Source: Sterolibacterium denitrificans
GTDB taxonomy: Bacteria > Pseudomonadota > Gammaproteobacteria > Burkholderiales > Rhodocyclaceae
NCBI RefSeq assembly: GCF_900174485.1
Contig: NZ_LT837803.1
Coordinates: 1,875,305 to 1,939,304 of the forward strand
Length of the DNA: 64,000 nucleotides
Reading direction: 5' to 3'
Every line of letters starts with the position of its first letter. The stretch's first letter is position 1. Below are positions 14,442 to 25,100 of the stretch, one piece after another. A program made the translations under genes and the position numbers. A model generated the notes under the pieces. The model ran no database searches and was not told where the DNA came from. It was given only the letters and a program-made list of their open reading frames with translations.

Positions 14442-17276
14442 TCAGCGGGCCTGGGTGCGCAGCAGGCTGCGGGCCAGCGCCAGCAGGACGACGGCGGCCA
14501 GCGCCAGGATGACGAGGCTGGGCAGCAGCTCGGCCATGCCCAGCGCCTTGGTCATGCTGCCGATGCTGATGTTCTGGAAATAGCTGCTGGGAAACAGCAG
14601 GCCGATCTTGCGCGCATCGCCGGACAGCGAGGAAACCGGTGTGAACATGCCGGAAAACTGGATGGCCGGCGCCGTGGTCAGGATGGCGGTGGCGAACAGC
14701 GCGGCGACCTGGGTGCGCATGAAGGAAGAAATCACCAGCCCGATGCCGGTGGTGGCGAAGGCATACAGCACGGCGCCGATCATCAGCGCCGCCAGGCTGC
14801 CCTTGACCGGCACGACAAACAGCCATTGCGCCATGGCCAGCAGACAGAGGAAATTCACGCATGCGATCGCCACATAGGGCAGTTGCTTGCCGAGCAGGAA
14901 TTCGGCGCCGCTGACCGGCGTCACGTACAGATTGATGATCGAACCCAGCTCGCGCTCGCGCACCACGCCGACGGCCGTCATCATCGAGGGAATGAACACC
15001 AGCAGCAGCATCAGCACGCTCGGCACGATCGCATATACGCTGCGCAGATCGGGGTTGTAGCGGAAGCGCGTTTCGATTTTCACCGGCAGGTCAGGCGGTT
15101 TGAGCTGCGGATGGCGGATGAAATAATCATCGAGAAAACGCTGATGCACGCCTTCGAGATAACCCAGCGCGGTTTCCGCCCGCGAAGGCATGGCGCCATC
15201 GAGCCAGACGCCGATCTCCGGCTCGCGCTGGGCGGCCAGGTCGGCGCCGAAACGCGGCGGGATTTCAATGGCCACCTTGAGCTTGCCGCTGCTCAGGCGC
15301 TGCTCGAGTTCGGCATGATCGGCCAGCGGCGGGCTTTCGCGGAAATAGCGCGAGCTGGACAAATGTTCCAGATAGCCGCGGCTGTCCTGGCTGCGATCGT
15401 GATCGAGCACGGCGTAACTCAACTTTTCCACGTCGAAGGAAATGCCGTAGCCGAACACCAGCATCAGGATCATCGGCCCCAGCAGGGCAAAGGCCAGGCG
15501 GATCGGATCGCGCAGGATTTCCTTGGCTTCGCGGTTGGCATAGGCGCGCAGGCGGCGCAGGCTGAAGCGGGGCGGCGCGGACTTCTTCTTCGGCGCTGCT
15601 GCCGTCGTCGTCGATGCGCTCGTTTGCGCCACCGTGTCAGCCTTCGCGGTGAAAGCGGTTTGCAGACCATGATCCGCGTCTGGCTGTGCTGCCTGTTCCG
15701 CCTTGCCGGCCGCGTCTTCGAGATGGCCGATGAAAGCCTCCTCCAGCGTTGCCGCGCCGCGCGCCAGGCGGATTTCCTCCGGTGTGCCCTGGGTCAGCAC
15801 GCGGCCGGCGTGCATCAGCGACATGCGGTCGCAGCGCTGCGCCTCGTTCATGAAATGGGTGGAGATGAAAATGGTCACCTTGTCGCGGCGCGACAAATCG
15901 ATCAGCAACTGCCAGAAGCTGTCGCGCGCCACCGGATCGACGCCGGAAGTCGGCTCGTCGAGGATCAGCAGCTCGGGTGCATGAATCACCGCCACGGCCA
16001 GGGACAGGCGCTGGCGTATGCCCAACGGCAGGGCGTCGGGGCGTTCATCCACATAGGGAACGAGGCCGAAGCGCGTCAGCATTTCCTCGACGCGGACAGG
16101 AATGTGCGCTTCCGGCAGATGGAACAGGCGCGCATGCAGATCGAGGTTCTGCCGGACGGTGAGTTCGGTGTACAGCGAAAAACTCTGCGACATGTAGCCC
16201 ACGCGCTGCCGGGTGGCGATGTCGCGGGCATTCACCGGATGGCCGAACAGCGCCGCTTCGCCGGCATCGGCCGGCAGCAGGCCGGTCAGCATTTTCATGG
16301 TGGTGGTCTTGCCGCAGCCGTTGGAGCCCAGAAAGCCGAAGATTTCGCCGGCGTGGATGCGGAAGCTGACATTGTCGACCGCCGTGAAATCGCCGAAGCG
16401 CCGCGTCAAGCCGCGCGCCTCGATGGCGACTTCATGCTGGCTGACGTCGTGCGGCGGCACCTGCAGGGCGACGTGGCCGTCGCGCGCCTCGGCCGGCAGC
16501 AGGGCGATGAAGGCGGCTTCCAGCGTATCCGCCGCCACATCGCTGCGCGCCTTCAGTTCGTCCGCCGTGCCGGTGGCCAGCACCTGGCCGGCATGCATGG
16601 CCACCAGCCAGTCGAAGCGTTCGGCTTCCTCCATGTAGGCCGTGGCGACGAGCACCGTCATGCCGGGACGCGCGACGCGCAGGCTGTCGATCAGCGCCCA
16701 GAACTGGCGTCTCGACAGCGGATCGACGCCGGTGGTCGGCTCGTCGAGTATCAGCAACTCGGGGTCGTGGAGCAGGGCGCAGCACAGCCCGAGTTTCTGC
16801 TTCATGCCGCCGGACAGCTTGCCCGCCGGACGGTCGGCAAACTCGCTCATGCCGGTGGCGGCCAGCAGGGCGTCGATGCGGGCCTTGCGCTCGGTCGCCG
16901 GCAAACCGAACAGGCGGCCAAAGAAATCGGCATTCTCGAACACCGACAAGGTGGGGTACAGATTGCGCCCCAGCCCTTGCGGCATGTAGGCAATTTCCGG
17001 ACAGGCCGCCGCGCGATGCCGCCGGCGCGCCATGTCGTTGCCCAGCACCACGACGCGACCACGTCCGCCTTGCACCTGGGTCGAACCGGCAATCAGGGCG
17101 AGGAGGGTGGATTTGCCTACGCCGTCCGGACCGATGAAGCCGGTCGTGCGGCCGGCCGGAATGTCCAGCGTGACGCCATCGACCGCCCGCACCCGGCCAT
17201 AGACATGGCTGACATCCGTCAGGCGTATGGCGACGGCGGCAGCGGCGGCAACATCCTGCGGCTGGCTCATCGCCAC
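14442..17276 (-). CDS. rbbA: RbbA-like protein: two ABC ATPase domains fused to an ABC-2 permease
   Basis: The product is 944 residues. Two nucleotide-binding domains come first: Walker [10 protein letters not shown] with signature LSGGMKQKL, then GSNGCGKTT with a divergent signature region [11 protein letters not shown]. Both have LLILDEPT Walker B segments. After a linker rich in Ala/Thr/Lys comes an ABC-2 permease half with its periplasmic loop and C-terminal helices. This architecture matches E. coli RbbA, reported as ribosome-associated, which lies in the same gene order. The first codon here is GTG at 17276, and an in-frame ATG at 17270 is equally plausible. The gene nearly abuts the adaptor gene, which implies coupling. 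Confidence 0.88.
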   Translation of the reverse strand: MAMSQPQDVAAAAAVAIRLTDVSHVYGRVRAVDGVTLDIPAGRTTGFIGPDGVGKSTLLALIAGSTQVQGGRGRVVVLGNDMARRRHRAAACPEIAYMPQGLGRNLYPTLSVFENADFFGRLFGLPATERKARIDALLAATGMSEFADRPAGKLSGGMKQKLGLCCALLHDPELLILDEPTTGVDPLSRRQFWALIDSLRVARPGMTVLVATAYMEEAERFDWLVAMHAGQVLATGTADELKARSDVAADTLEAAFIALLPAEARDGHVALQVPPHDVSQHEVAIEARGLTRRFGDFTAVDNVSFRIHAGEIFGFLGSNGCGKTTTMKMLTGLLPADAGEAALFGHPVNARDIATRQRVGYMSQSFSLYTELTVRQNLDLHARLFHLPEAHIPVRVEEMLTRFGLVPYVDERPDALPLGIRQRLSLAVAVIHAPELLILDEPTSGVDPVARDSFWQLLIDLSRRDKVTIFISTHFMNEAQRCDRMSLMHAGRVLTQGTPEEIRLARGAATLEEAFIGHLEDAAGKAEQAAQPDADHGLQTAFTAKADTVAQTSASTTTAAAPKKKSAPPRFSLRRLRAYANREAKEILRDPIRLAFALLGPMILMLVFGYGISFDVEKLSYAVLDHDRSQDSRGYLEHLSSSRYFRESPPLADHAELEQRLSSGKLKVAIEIPPRFGADLAAQREPEIGVWLDGAMPSRAETALGYLEGVHQRFLDDYFIRHPQLKPPDLPVKIETRFRYNPDLRSVYAIVPSVLMLLLVFIPSMMTAVGVVRERELGSIINLYVTPVSGAEFLLGKQLPYVAIACVNFLCLLAMAQWLFVVPVKGSLAALMIGAVLYAFATTGIGLVISSFMRTQVAALFATAILTTAPAIQFSGMFTPVSSLSGDARKIGLLFPSSYFQNISIGSMTKALGMAELLPSLVILALAAVVLLALARSLLRTQAR

Positions 17277-17277
17277 A

Positions 17278-18402
17278 TCATTCGCCCGCCGCCGTATTTT
17301 CCGCTGCCTCCTGCGGCGCGGCCTGTACGGGTGGCAGTTTCACCGCCAGACCGGCAGGCCATGGCACGGTTGGATCCAGGCGCACCGTGGCCTGGCCCGG
17401 CAAGCCGCTCTTGACCTGTGCCTCATAGGTCTTGAGCAATTGCGGATCAAGCTGCAGCTTGACCTGCAATACCAGTTTCTGCCGCTCGCTGGCGGTTTCC
17501 ACGCTTTTCGGCGTGAACTGCGCCTTGGCCGCCACGTGGGCGACGCGCGCTGGTAGCACGTAGTCGGGCGCGGCATCCAGCACCAGCCGCGCTTCGCTGC
17601 CGATGGCAATCTGCCCGGCGATGTTTTCCGGCAGGTAGATGTTCATGGTGACGTAGGCCAGATCGAGCAGCGTCAACACCTTGCCGCCTGCCGGCAGGAT
17701 TTCGCCGGGCTCGGCCAGACGGTATTGCACCCGCGCATCGCGCGGCGCCTTGAGCACGGTATCGTCGAGTTCCGTCTGCAGGCGCTGGATCGCCGCTCGC
17801 GCCACTTCGATTGCCGCCTGCGCTTCGGTCACCTGCGAGCGGGCAGCCGCCACGCCGGCCTGGCTTTCGGCCACCTGCGACTGCGCCGCGCCCAGCAGTG
17901 CCAGCGAACCCTGCTTGCGGGTCTGATCCAGATCGAGCTGCTGCCGGGTGTTGAAGCCCTTGTCGAGCAGCTCCTGGGTACGCTGCAACTGCTTCCCGGC
18001 AAACTCCACTTCGCTTTCGCGCTGCTCGACATAGGCTTGCGCCGTCTGCTCCGCCTGATGTCGCTGGGCGAGCATGGCCTCGGCCGTTCCGCGCGCCTGC
18101 TCGGCCCGCCGCAGTTGCGCCCGGGCTTCATGCAAGGCGGCCTGCAGCGCCGCCACGTCGAGTTCGGCCAGTACCTGCCCGGCGCTGACCCGGTCGCCTT
18201 CCTCGACATGAACCGCCTCGAGACGCCCGGCGAACTTGCTGGCAATGTCGATCTGCCGCGCTTCGAGGCGCCCGTTGCCGCTCGCGAAAGCCTCGGGCTG
18301 GCCGTCGTCTTGCCGATGCTGCCAATAAAACCAGGCCAGAACGATGCCAAGCAGCAGGATGCCCGCAAGCAGGCGCAGGAGTGGAGGTTTTTTCATGAGC
18401 AT
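17278..18402 (-). CDS. yhiI: HlyD-family membrane fusion protein (YhiI-like)
   Basis: The product is 374 residues: an N-terminal membrane helix ([20 protein letters not shown]), a lipoyl-like half motif ([22 protein letters not shown]), a long Ala/Gln/Glu-rich coiled-coil hairpin, the second lipoyl half and a beta-barrel domain. It should link the inner-membrane ABC exporter encoded by the next two genes to an outer-membrane channel. It is the first gene of the three-gene operon. ATG codons at 18402 and 18396 are both usable starts. Confidence 0.9.
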   Translation of the reverse strand: MLMKKPPLLRLLAGILLLGIVLAWFYWQHRQDDGQPEAFASGNGRLEARQIDIASKFAGRLEAVHVEEGDRVSAGQVLAELDVAALQAALHEARAQLRRAEQARGTAEAMLAQRHQAEQTAQAYVEQRESEVEFAGKQLQRTQELLDKGFNTRQQLDLDQTRKQGSLALLGAAQSQVAESQAGVAAARSQVTEAQAAIEVARAAIQRLQTELDDTVLKAPRDARVQYRLAEPGEILPAGGKVLTLLDLAYVTMNIYLPENIAGQIAIGSEARLVLDAAPDYVLPARVAHVAAKAQFTPKSVETASERQKLVLQVKLQLDPQLLKTYEAQVKSGLPGQATVRLDPTVPWPAGLAVKLPPVQAAPQEAAENTAAGE

Positions 18403-18605
18403 GACTGTTGCCGCAATCGGATCGGATCGAATGGATCGAATCGCCGATTCTAGGCGGAGTTCATGGCCTCCGGGCCATTCTGGAAATTGCCGGGTATTTT
18501 GTGAAGCAGCCGTGCTGGAAATTTTCCGTCAGACGGGCTTCAACCCGACGGTGATCGGCGAATTGCAGATGCAGGCTGCGGAAGAGTGTGGCAGCGCACC
18601 GGGCA

Positions 18606-19236
18606 TCAGCGTCCTGGCCGCTTGAGCAGGGGCTTGAGCACCGGCCAGACATTCTCCAGCATCAGGGGTTGCGTTGCGGCCGTCGGATGCAGGCCATCGG
18701 CCTGGAAGGCCGCGCGCTGCTCGGCAAAGCCCTCGAACAGAAAGGGCAGCAGCGCAACCTTGTACTGCCTGGCCAATTCCGCATATACGGCGGCGAATTG
18801 AGCTTCGTATTCGGCGCCGTAATTCGGTGGCAGGCGCATGCCCACCAGCAGCACGCGGGCTTTGTGGGACTGGCTCTGTCGGATCATGCTGGCCAGGTTC
18901 TCGCGCATCTGGGCAAGCGGCAGACCGCGCAAGCCGTCATTGGCGCCCAGGGCGAGGATGACGACGGCTGGACGATGGGTCTTCAGCGCCGCCGGCAAGC
19001 GTGCCCGGCCACCGGCGCTGGTTTCGCCGCTGATGCTCAGATTCACCATGCCATAATCGAACTTTTCCGCATGCAGACGCACGGACAACAGCGCCGGCCA
19101 GCTTTGTTCCTTGGCGATGCCATAGCCTGCCGACAGGCTGTCGCCCATGACCAATATTGTTTCCGTGGCGAGGGCCGGCGCTGAATTGGCCGCGAATAAA
19201 AACATCAACCAGAAGATCGAACGCAAGATACGCAAC

Positions 19237-19238
<2 letters not shown>
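18606..19238 (-). CDS. tesA: TesA-like GDSL arylesterase / thioesterase I
   Basis: The product is 210 residues: a periplasmic multifunctional esterase (acyl-CoA thioesterase, arylesterase and lysophospholipase activities are known for the family). After a signal peptide (LRSIFWLMFLFAANSAPALA) the SGNH blocks follow in order: VMGDSLSAGYG (nucleophile Ser), GETSAGG (Gly), ALGANDGLRG (Asn) and DGLHPTAA (Asp and His). The start at 19238 puts the signal peptide first. Its ATG overlaps the ATG of the divergent ybbA-like gene in the palindrome CATG at 19236-19239, as discussed under findings. Confidence 0.92.
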
Positions 19239-19965
<727 letters not shown>

Positions 19966-19986
19966 CACTTCCGGCTGGAGCACTTC

Positions 19987-20892
19987 ATGTCCGAACGGCA
20001 TTTCCAACATTTCCATCGCATCGACCTGAGCTTCGCCAGCGGCAAGGAGCGCTGCGCCGCCCGGCTGCATCTGCCCCTGCATCTGCCCCAGCCGCCCGTG
20101 GTGCTGATGGGCAACGGCCTGGCGACGGAATGGCATTTCGGCACCGCCGATTTCATCCGCGCCTTCACGGCGGCCGGCATCGCCACCCTCAATTTCGACT
20201 ACCGCCATTTCGGCGCATCCAGCGGCGAGCCGCGTCAATTGATCAGCTTCGCCAAACAGCTCGACGACTGGCGTGCAGCCCTGGCGTTTCTGCGCACCCG
20301 CACGGAAATCAACCCGGCCCGCATCGCCCTGTGGGGCAGTTCGCTGGGCGGCGGCCATGCGCTGAGTCTGGCGGCGGAAGAGCCTCGGTTGCGCGCCGTG
20401 ATCGCCCAGGTGCCGCATCTGAACAGTCGCGAAGCGCTGAAGATGGTGCCCAAACGGCAGCTACTGCGCACGCTGGGCCATGCTCTGTACGACAAACTCG
20501 GCAGCACCCTGGGCTGGCCCGTGCACACGCTGCCCGTGGTGGCCGAACCGGGCGAGCCGGGCCTGCTCAACAAGCCGGGCTGGAAGGCGCACTACCTGAG
20601 TCTGGTGCCCGCAGGGTCGTCATGGCGCAACGCCGTGCCGGCCCGTTCGATTTTCAGCGCCGGCAACTACAACCCCATCGACGTCCTGGCGCGCCTGCAA
20701 ATGCCGGTAATGATCGCCTACGCCCTGGAGGATGCCGCGATTCCGGCGGTGAACGTCGAAATCGCCAGCCAGCGTATCGGGAACGTCACTTTGCTGCCCT
20801 TTGCCGGCGATCATTTCGACGTCTATGCCGGGTCGTGGCATGACGAGATCGTGGCGCAGGAAACCGGTTTTCTGCGCAGCAAGCTGTTTTGA
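19987..20892 (+). CDS. Alpha/beta hydrolase
   Basis: The product is 301 residues of the alpha/beta-hydrolase fold. The nucleophile elbow is WGSSLGGG (G-x-S-x-G), the acid residue is probably in AYALEDAAIP, and the catalytic His is in AGDHFDVYAG near the C-terminus. An early HG-like region (MGNGLATEWHFG) and the FDYRHFGAS segment resemble serine-aminopeptidase/esterase-type members. The substrate is unknown. It lies 21 bases after the YbbA-like gene and is followed by a strong bidirectional terminator, so the two probably form a transcript. Confidence 0.85.
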   Translation: MSERHFQHFHRIDLSFASGKERCAARLHLPLHLPQPPVVLMGNGLATEWHFGTADFIRAFTAAGIATLNFDYRHFGASSGEPRQLISFAKQLDDWRAALAFLRTRTEINPARIALWGSSLGGGHALSLAAEEPRLRAVIAQVPHLNSREALKMVPKRQLLRTLGHALYDKLGSTLGWPVHTLPVVAEPGEPGLLNKPGWKAHYLSLVPAGSSWRNAVPARSIFSAGNYNPIDVLARLQMPVMIAYALEDAAIPAVNVEIASQRIGNVTLLPFAGDHFDVYAGSWHDEIVAQETGFLRSKLF

Positions 20893-20919
20893 GCCGCCTC
20901 GAATAGACGTCGCAAAAAC

Positions 20920-20945
20920 AAAAACGGCGCCGCAGCGCCGTTTTT
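20920..20945. terminator. Bidirectional intrinsic terminator
   Basis: The stem AAAAACGGCGC (20920-20930) pairs with GCGCCGTTTTT (20935-20945) around a CGCA loop, giving an A tract on one side and a T tract on the other. It sits between the convergent hydrolase and autotransporter genes and can serve both. Confidence 0.9.
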
Positions 20946-20975
20946 CATACTGGAATGGTGAAATAACCGACCGGC

Positions 20976-21863
20976 TTACCAGGACATCGCCGCGCCCACG
21001 CCAAAGGATGCCTTGCTGCCGCTGCCCGAACCGGATGCCACGCTGGCCTTCAGCACGGCATCGGGCGCCAGACGGTAGGACGCGCCCACCGCCAGCGCCG
21101 ATTCGCTGTTGTAGCTGCCCAGACCCACGCCCAGCGCAAATGTCTTGTCCGAATCGACCTGCGGAATATTCACCGCCGCCATGGTCGAGGCGATTCCCGC
21201 CGACATGCGCTTGTCCATCTTGTCCACACGACTCTCCAGATTGCCGATCCGGCCATCGAACTGGCCGACCTGGTCGCTCAACGCATCCAGTTGGCGCTTG
21301 TTGACCGCATCGGTCGGCGCCACGCCGTCGGCGACGCCATGTACGCGCACCGGGGCAACGCCGAATGCGGCAAAGGAAACCCCCGTATCGTCCAGCTTCA
21401 ATGTCGTCTGACCGAATGAACCGCCGCGGAGCGTGGTATTGCTTGCAGTGGACGTGACGCCATTGACCGTGCCAGCGACGTTCTGCACGCCCAGCGTGGT
21501 CTTCCCGGCGGTCGTGCCAACCTGCAGGACGGTACTGCCAAGCGCTGGCGTCGCAGGGCCGACGTTCAGCGTGGCGCTGGAAACGTTGCCCGAAGCCGTG
21601 ATGTTGCCGTTCGAACCCACGGAGGCGGAACCGCTCGTTCCCTGCACGCTGTAACCGCTCTGGTCGATGCTGGTGGTCGTGCCGTTGGTGTCATCGACGA
21701 TCGTGATGGCGTTGGGATCGATGAGCGTCACGTCACTGCCACTGCCCTGCTGAACGATGACCTCATCGGCGGTCACCGTCTGGGCAAGTGCGCCATTGGC
21801 AGCGCCGGATAAAGCGATCAGCGCAATAACAAGTCTGGGTTTGAAGCTTATTTGATTCGCCAT
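20976..21863 (-). CDS. Small trimeric-autotransporter (YadA-anchor) adhesin
   Basis: The product is 295 residues. A signal peptide ends near GALAQT. A Ser/Thr/Gly-rich passenger segment of about 160 residues follows, then a 'VHGVADGVAPTDAVNKRQLD' neck typical of YadA-like proteins, a short coiled coil (IGNLESRVDKMDKRMS) and a C-terminal four-strand membrane anchor ending in FGVGAAMSW with a terminal aromatic. Three chains should form one 12-strand barrel displaying a very short stalk. It is divergent from the giant repeat protein gene, and both have good promoter sequences in the 253-base gap. Its ligand is unknown. Confidence 0.85.
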   Translation of the reverse strand: MANQISFKPRLVIALIALSGAANGALAQTVTADEVIVQQGSGSDVTLIDPNAITIVDDTNGTTTSIDQSGYSVQGTSGSASVGSNGNITASGNVSSATLNVGPATPALGSTVLQVGTTAGKTTLGVQNVAGTVNGVTSTASNTTLRGGSFGQTTLKLDDTGVSFAAFGVAPVRVHGVADGVAPTDAVNKRQLDALSDQVGQFDGRIGNLESRVDKMDKRMSAGIASTMAAVNIPQVDSDKTFALGVGLGSYNSESALAVGASYRLAPDAVLKASVASGSGSGSKASFGVGAAMSW

Positions 21864-21907
21864 TATGAGTGTTCTCCTCGATCAGGAATGAGAATTGTGC
21901 CGGCGGT

Positions 21908-21936
21908 ATTCTCCAGTGCCGAAGCAGTCTGGTCAA
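21908..21936 (-). promoter_or_regulatory. Candidate promoter of the autotransporter gene
   Basis: On the minus strand TTGACC (21931-21936) and GAGAAT (21908-21913) are spaced by 17 bases, 45 bases before the start codon. The -10 differs from consensus in two positions. Confidence 0.5.
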
Positions 21937-21976
21937 GCGAATTTATCAAGATTGCAAAATGGCTCAAAACAAGTTT

Positions 21977-22005
21977 TTGACAATGGGGGGACAGTTCGGG
22001 AGAAT
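21977..22005 (+). promoter_or_regulatory. Candidate promoter of the giant repeat-protein gene
   Basis: A perfect TTGACA (21977-21982) is followed after 17 bases by GAGAAT (22000-22005). The -10 sequence and spacing are identical to those of the divergent promoter, which suggests the two surface-protein genes may be controlled alike. The transcript would have a leader of about 105 bases. Confidence 0.5.
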
Positions 22006-22116
22006 TGCCCGACATAGCCGGGTAAATTTTCATCGGGCATGCGCGAGCGTACCCGGGCTTACTTTTGGCATACCTTTCCTCGATTCACCTTCCCGATTCA
22101 ATTGGAGGCCGAGCAC

Positions 22117-25100
22117 ATGGCAACACTGACCACGGTAACCCCCCTGAGCGGCGCTGAAGAAAATGTTCATTTCGGTGTTTCCTACGCCATCCTGAAAGTC
22201 CAGGCCGACGAATCGGCAGATGTGGATTGCTTCAAGATTTCCGCAGGCACGACTGGTAAGCTGTTCTACAACACGGGTACGGCGGCCTCGCCTGTCTGGG
22301 TCGAGCTTACGACAAACGATTTCAATACGGGTCGCGGCGTCGAATTGCGCATCGACGGCCTGTACATCAACAATGTCAAGAAAACCGCTTCCGATGCCAA
22401 ACTCTATTGGAAAGGCATGGACGGAAGCGATGCCTTCAAGGTTCAGGGCGTCGACAATGTCGATAGCGTATATGACGCAAACGACGTGATCTCCGCTGGA
22501 AGCGCCAGCGTCAGCATCAACGTCACGCCAGGTGAAGGCGGGGGCGGCAACGATCCGGAGAACGCGCCGCCGGTGAATACCCTGGGGGCGACCAGCGTCG
22601 AGACGGCGGGGGCGAAGAACGCCGTCACCTTCAGCGGCAGCAGTCTGATCTCGGTGGCGGATGCGGACGACGAATTCCTCACCACGGTGGTCACGGTGGG
22701 CAGCGGCAAGCTCACGGTGGCGGCCAACTCGGGGGCGATCGTCACGGGCAACAACAGCGCCAGCGTCAAGATTCAGGGCACGATCGAAGCCATCAACAAG
22801 GCGCTCGATGGCCTGAAGTTCGAGGGTGGCGCGGGCTTCACCGGCACCACACTGACGGTCACCACCAACGACATCACGCAGAACAAGGACATCGACAGCA
22901 TCACCATCGCGGCGGGCACCAGCGGCGGCGACCCGACGAACGCGCCGCCGGTGAACACCCTGGGGGCGACCAGCGTCGAGACGGCGGGGGCGAAGAACGC
23001 CGTCACCTTCAGCGGCAGCAGTCTGATCTCGGTGGCGGATGCGGACGACGAATTCCTCACCACGGTGGTCACGGTGGGCAGCGGCAAGCTCACGGTGGCG
23101 GCCAACTCGGGGGCGCTGGTCACGGGCAACAACAGCGCCAGCGTCAAGATTCAGGGCACGGTCGAAGCCATCAACAAGGCGCTCGATGGTCTGAAGTTCG
23201 AGGGCGGCGCGGGCTTCACCGGCACCACGCTGACGGTCACCACCAACGACATCACGCAGAACAAGGACATCGACAGCATCACCATCGCGGCGGGCACCAG
23301 CGGCGGCGACCCGACGAACGCGCCGCCGGTGAACACCCTGGGCGCGACGAGCGTCGAGACGACGGGGGCGAAGAATGCCGTCACCTTCAGCGGCAGCAGT
23401 CTGATCTCGGTGGCGGATGCGGACGACGAATTCCTCACCACGGTGGTCACGGTGGGCAGCGGCAAGCTCACGGTGGCGGCCAACTCGGGGGCGCTGGTCA
23501 CGGGCAACAACAGCGCCAGCGTCAAGATTCAGGGCACGGTCGAAGCCATCAACAAGGCGCTCGATGGTCTGAAGTTCGAGGGCGGCGCGGGCTTCACCGG
23601 CACCACGCTGACGGTCACCACCAACGACATCACGCAGAACAAGGACATCGACAGCATCACCATCGCGGCGGGCACCAGCGGCGGCGACCCGACGAACGCG
23701 CCGCCGGTGAACACCCTGGGCGCGACGAGCGTCGAGACGACGGGGGCGAAGAATGCCGTCACCTTCAGCGGCAGCAGTCTGATCTCGGTGGCGGATGCGG
23801 ACGACGAATTCCTCACCACGGTGGTCACGGTGGGCAGCGGCAAGCTCACGGTGGCGGCCAACTCGGGGGCGCTGGTCACGGGCAACAACAGCGCCAGCGT
23901 CAAGATTCAGGGCACGGTCGAAGCCATCAACAAGGCGCTCGATGGTCTGAAGTTCGAGGGCGGCGCGGGCTTCACCGGCACCACGCTGACGGTCACCACC
24001 AACGACATCACGCAGAACAAGGACATCGACAGCATCACCATCGCGGCGGGCACCAGCGGCGGCGACCCGACGAACGCGCCGCCGGTGAACACCCTGGGCG
24101 CGACGAGCGTCGAGACGACGGGGGCGAAGAATGCCGTCACCTTCAGCGGCAGCAGTCTGATCTCGGTGGCGGATGCGGACGACGAATTCCTCACCACGGT
24201 GGTCACGGTGGGCAGCGGCAAGCTCACGGTGGCGGCCAACTCGGGGGCGCTGGTCACGGGCAACAACAGCGCCAGCGTCAAGATTCAGGGCACGGTCGAA
24301 GCCATCAACAAGGCGCTCGATGGTCTGAAGTTCGAGGGCGGCGCGGGCTTCACCGGCACCACGCTGACGGTCACCACCAACGACATCACGCAGAACAAGG
24401 ACATCGACAGCATCACCATCGCGGCGGGCACCAGCGGCGGCGACCCGACGAACGCGCCGCCGGTGAATACCCTGGGCGCGACGAGCGTCGAGACGACGGG
24501 GGCGAAGAATGCCGTCACCTTCAGCGGCAGCAGTCTGATCTCGGTGGCGGATGCGGACGACGAATTCCTCACCACGGTGGTCACGGTGGGCAGCGGCAAG
24601 CTCACGGTGGCGGCCAACTCGGGGGCGCTGGTCACGGGCAACAACAGCGCCAGCGTCAAGATTCAGGGCACGGTCGAAGCCATCAACAAGGCGCTCGATG
24701 GTCTGAAGTTCGAGGGCGGCGCGGGCTTCACCGGCACCACGCTGACGGTCACCACCAACGACATCACGCAGAACAAGGACATCGACAGCATCACCATCGC
24801 GGCGGGCACCAGCGGCGGCGACCCGACGAACGCGCCGCCGGTGAATACCCTGGGCGCGACGAGCGTCGAGACGACGGGGGCGAAGAATGCCGTCACCTTC
24901 AGCGGCAGCAGTCTGATCTCGGTGGCGGATGCGGACGACGAATTCCTCACCACGGTGGTCACGGTAGGTAGCGGCAAGCTCACGGTGGCGGCCAACTCGG
25001 GGGCGCTGGTCACGGGCAACAACAGCGCCAGCGTCAAGATTCAGGGCACGGTCGAAGCCATCAACAAGGCGCTCGATGGCCTGAAGTTCGAAGGCGGCGC

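Noticed and set aside
14826-17414. 862-codon plus-strand open frame opposite the RbbA-like gene
   Set aside because: The minus strand carries complete ABC motifs. The plus frame is low-complexity antisense translation.
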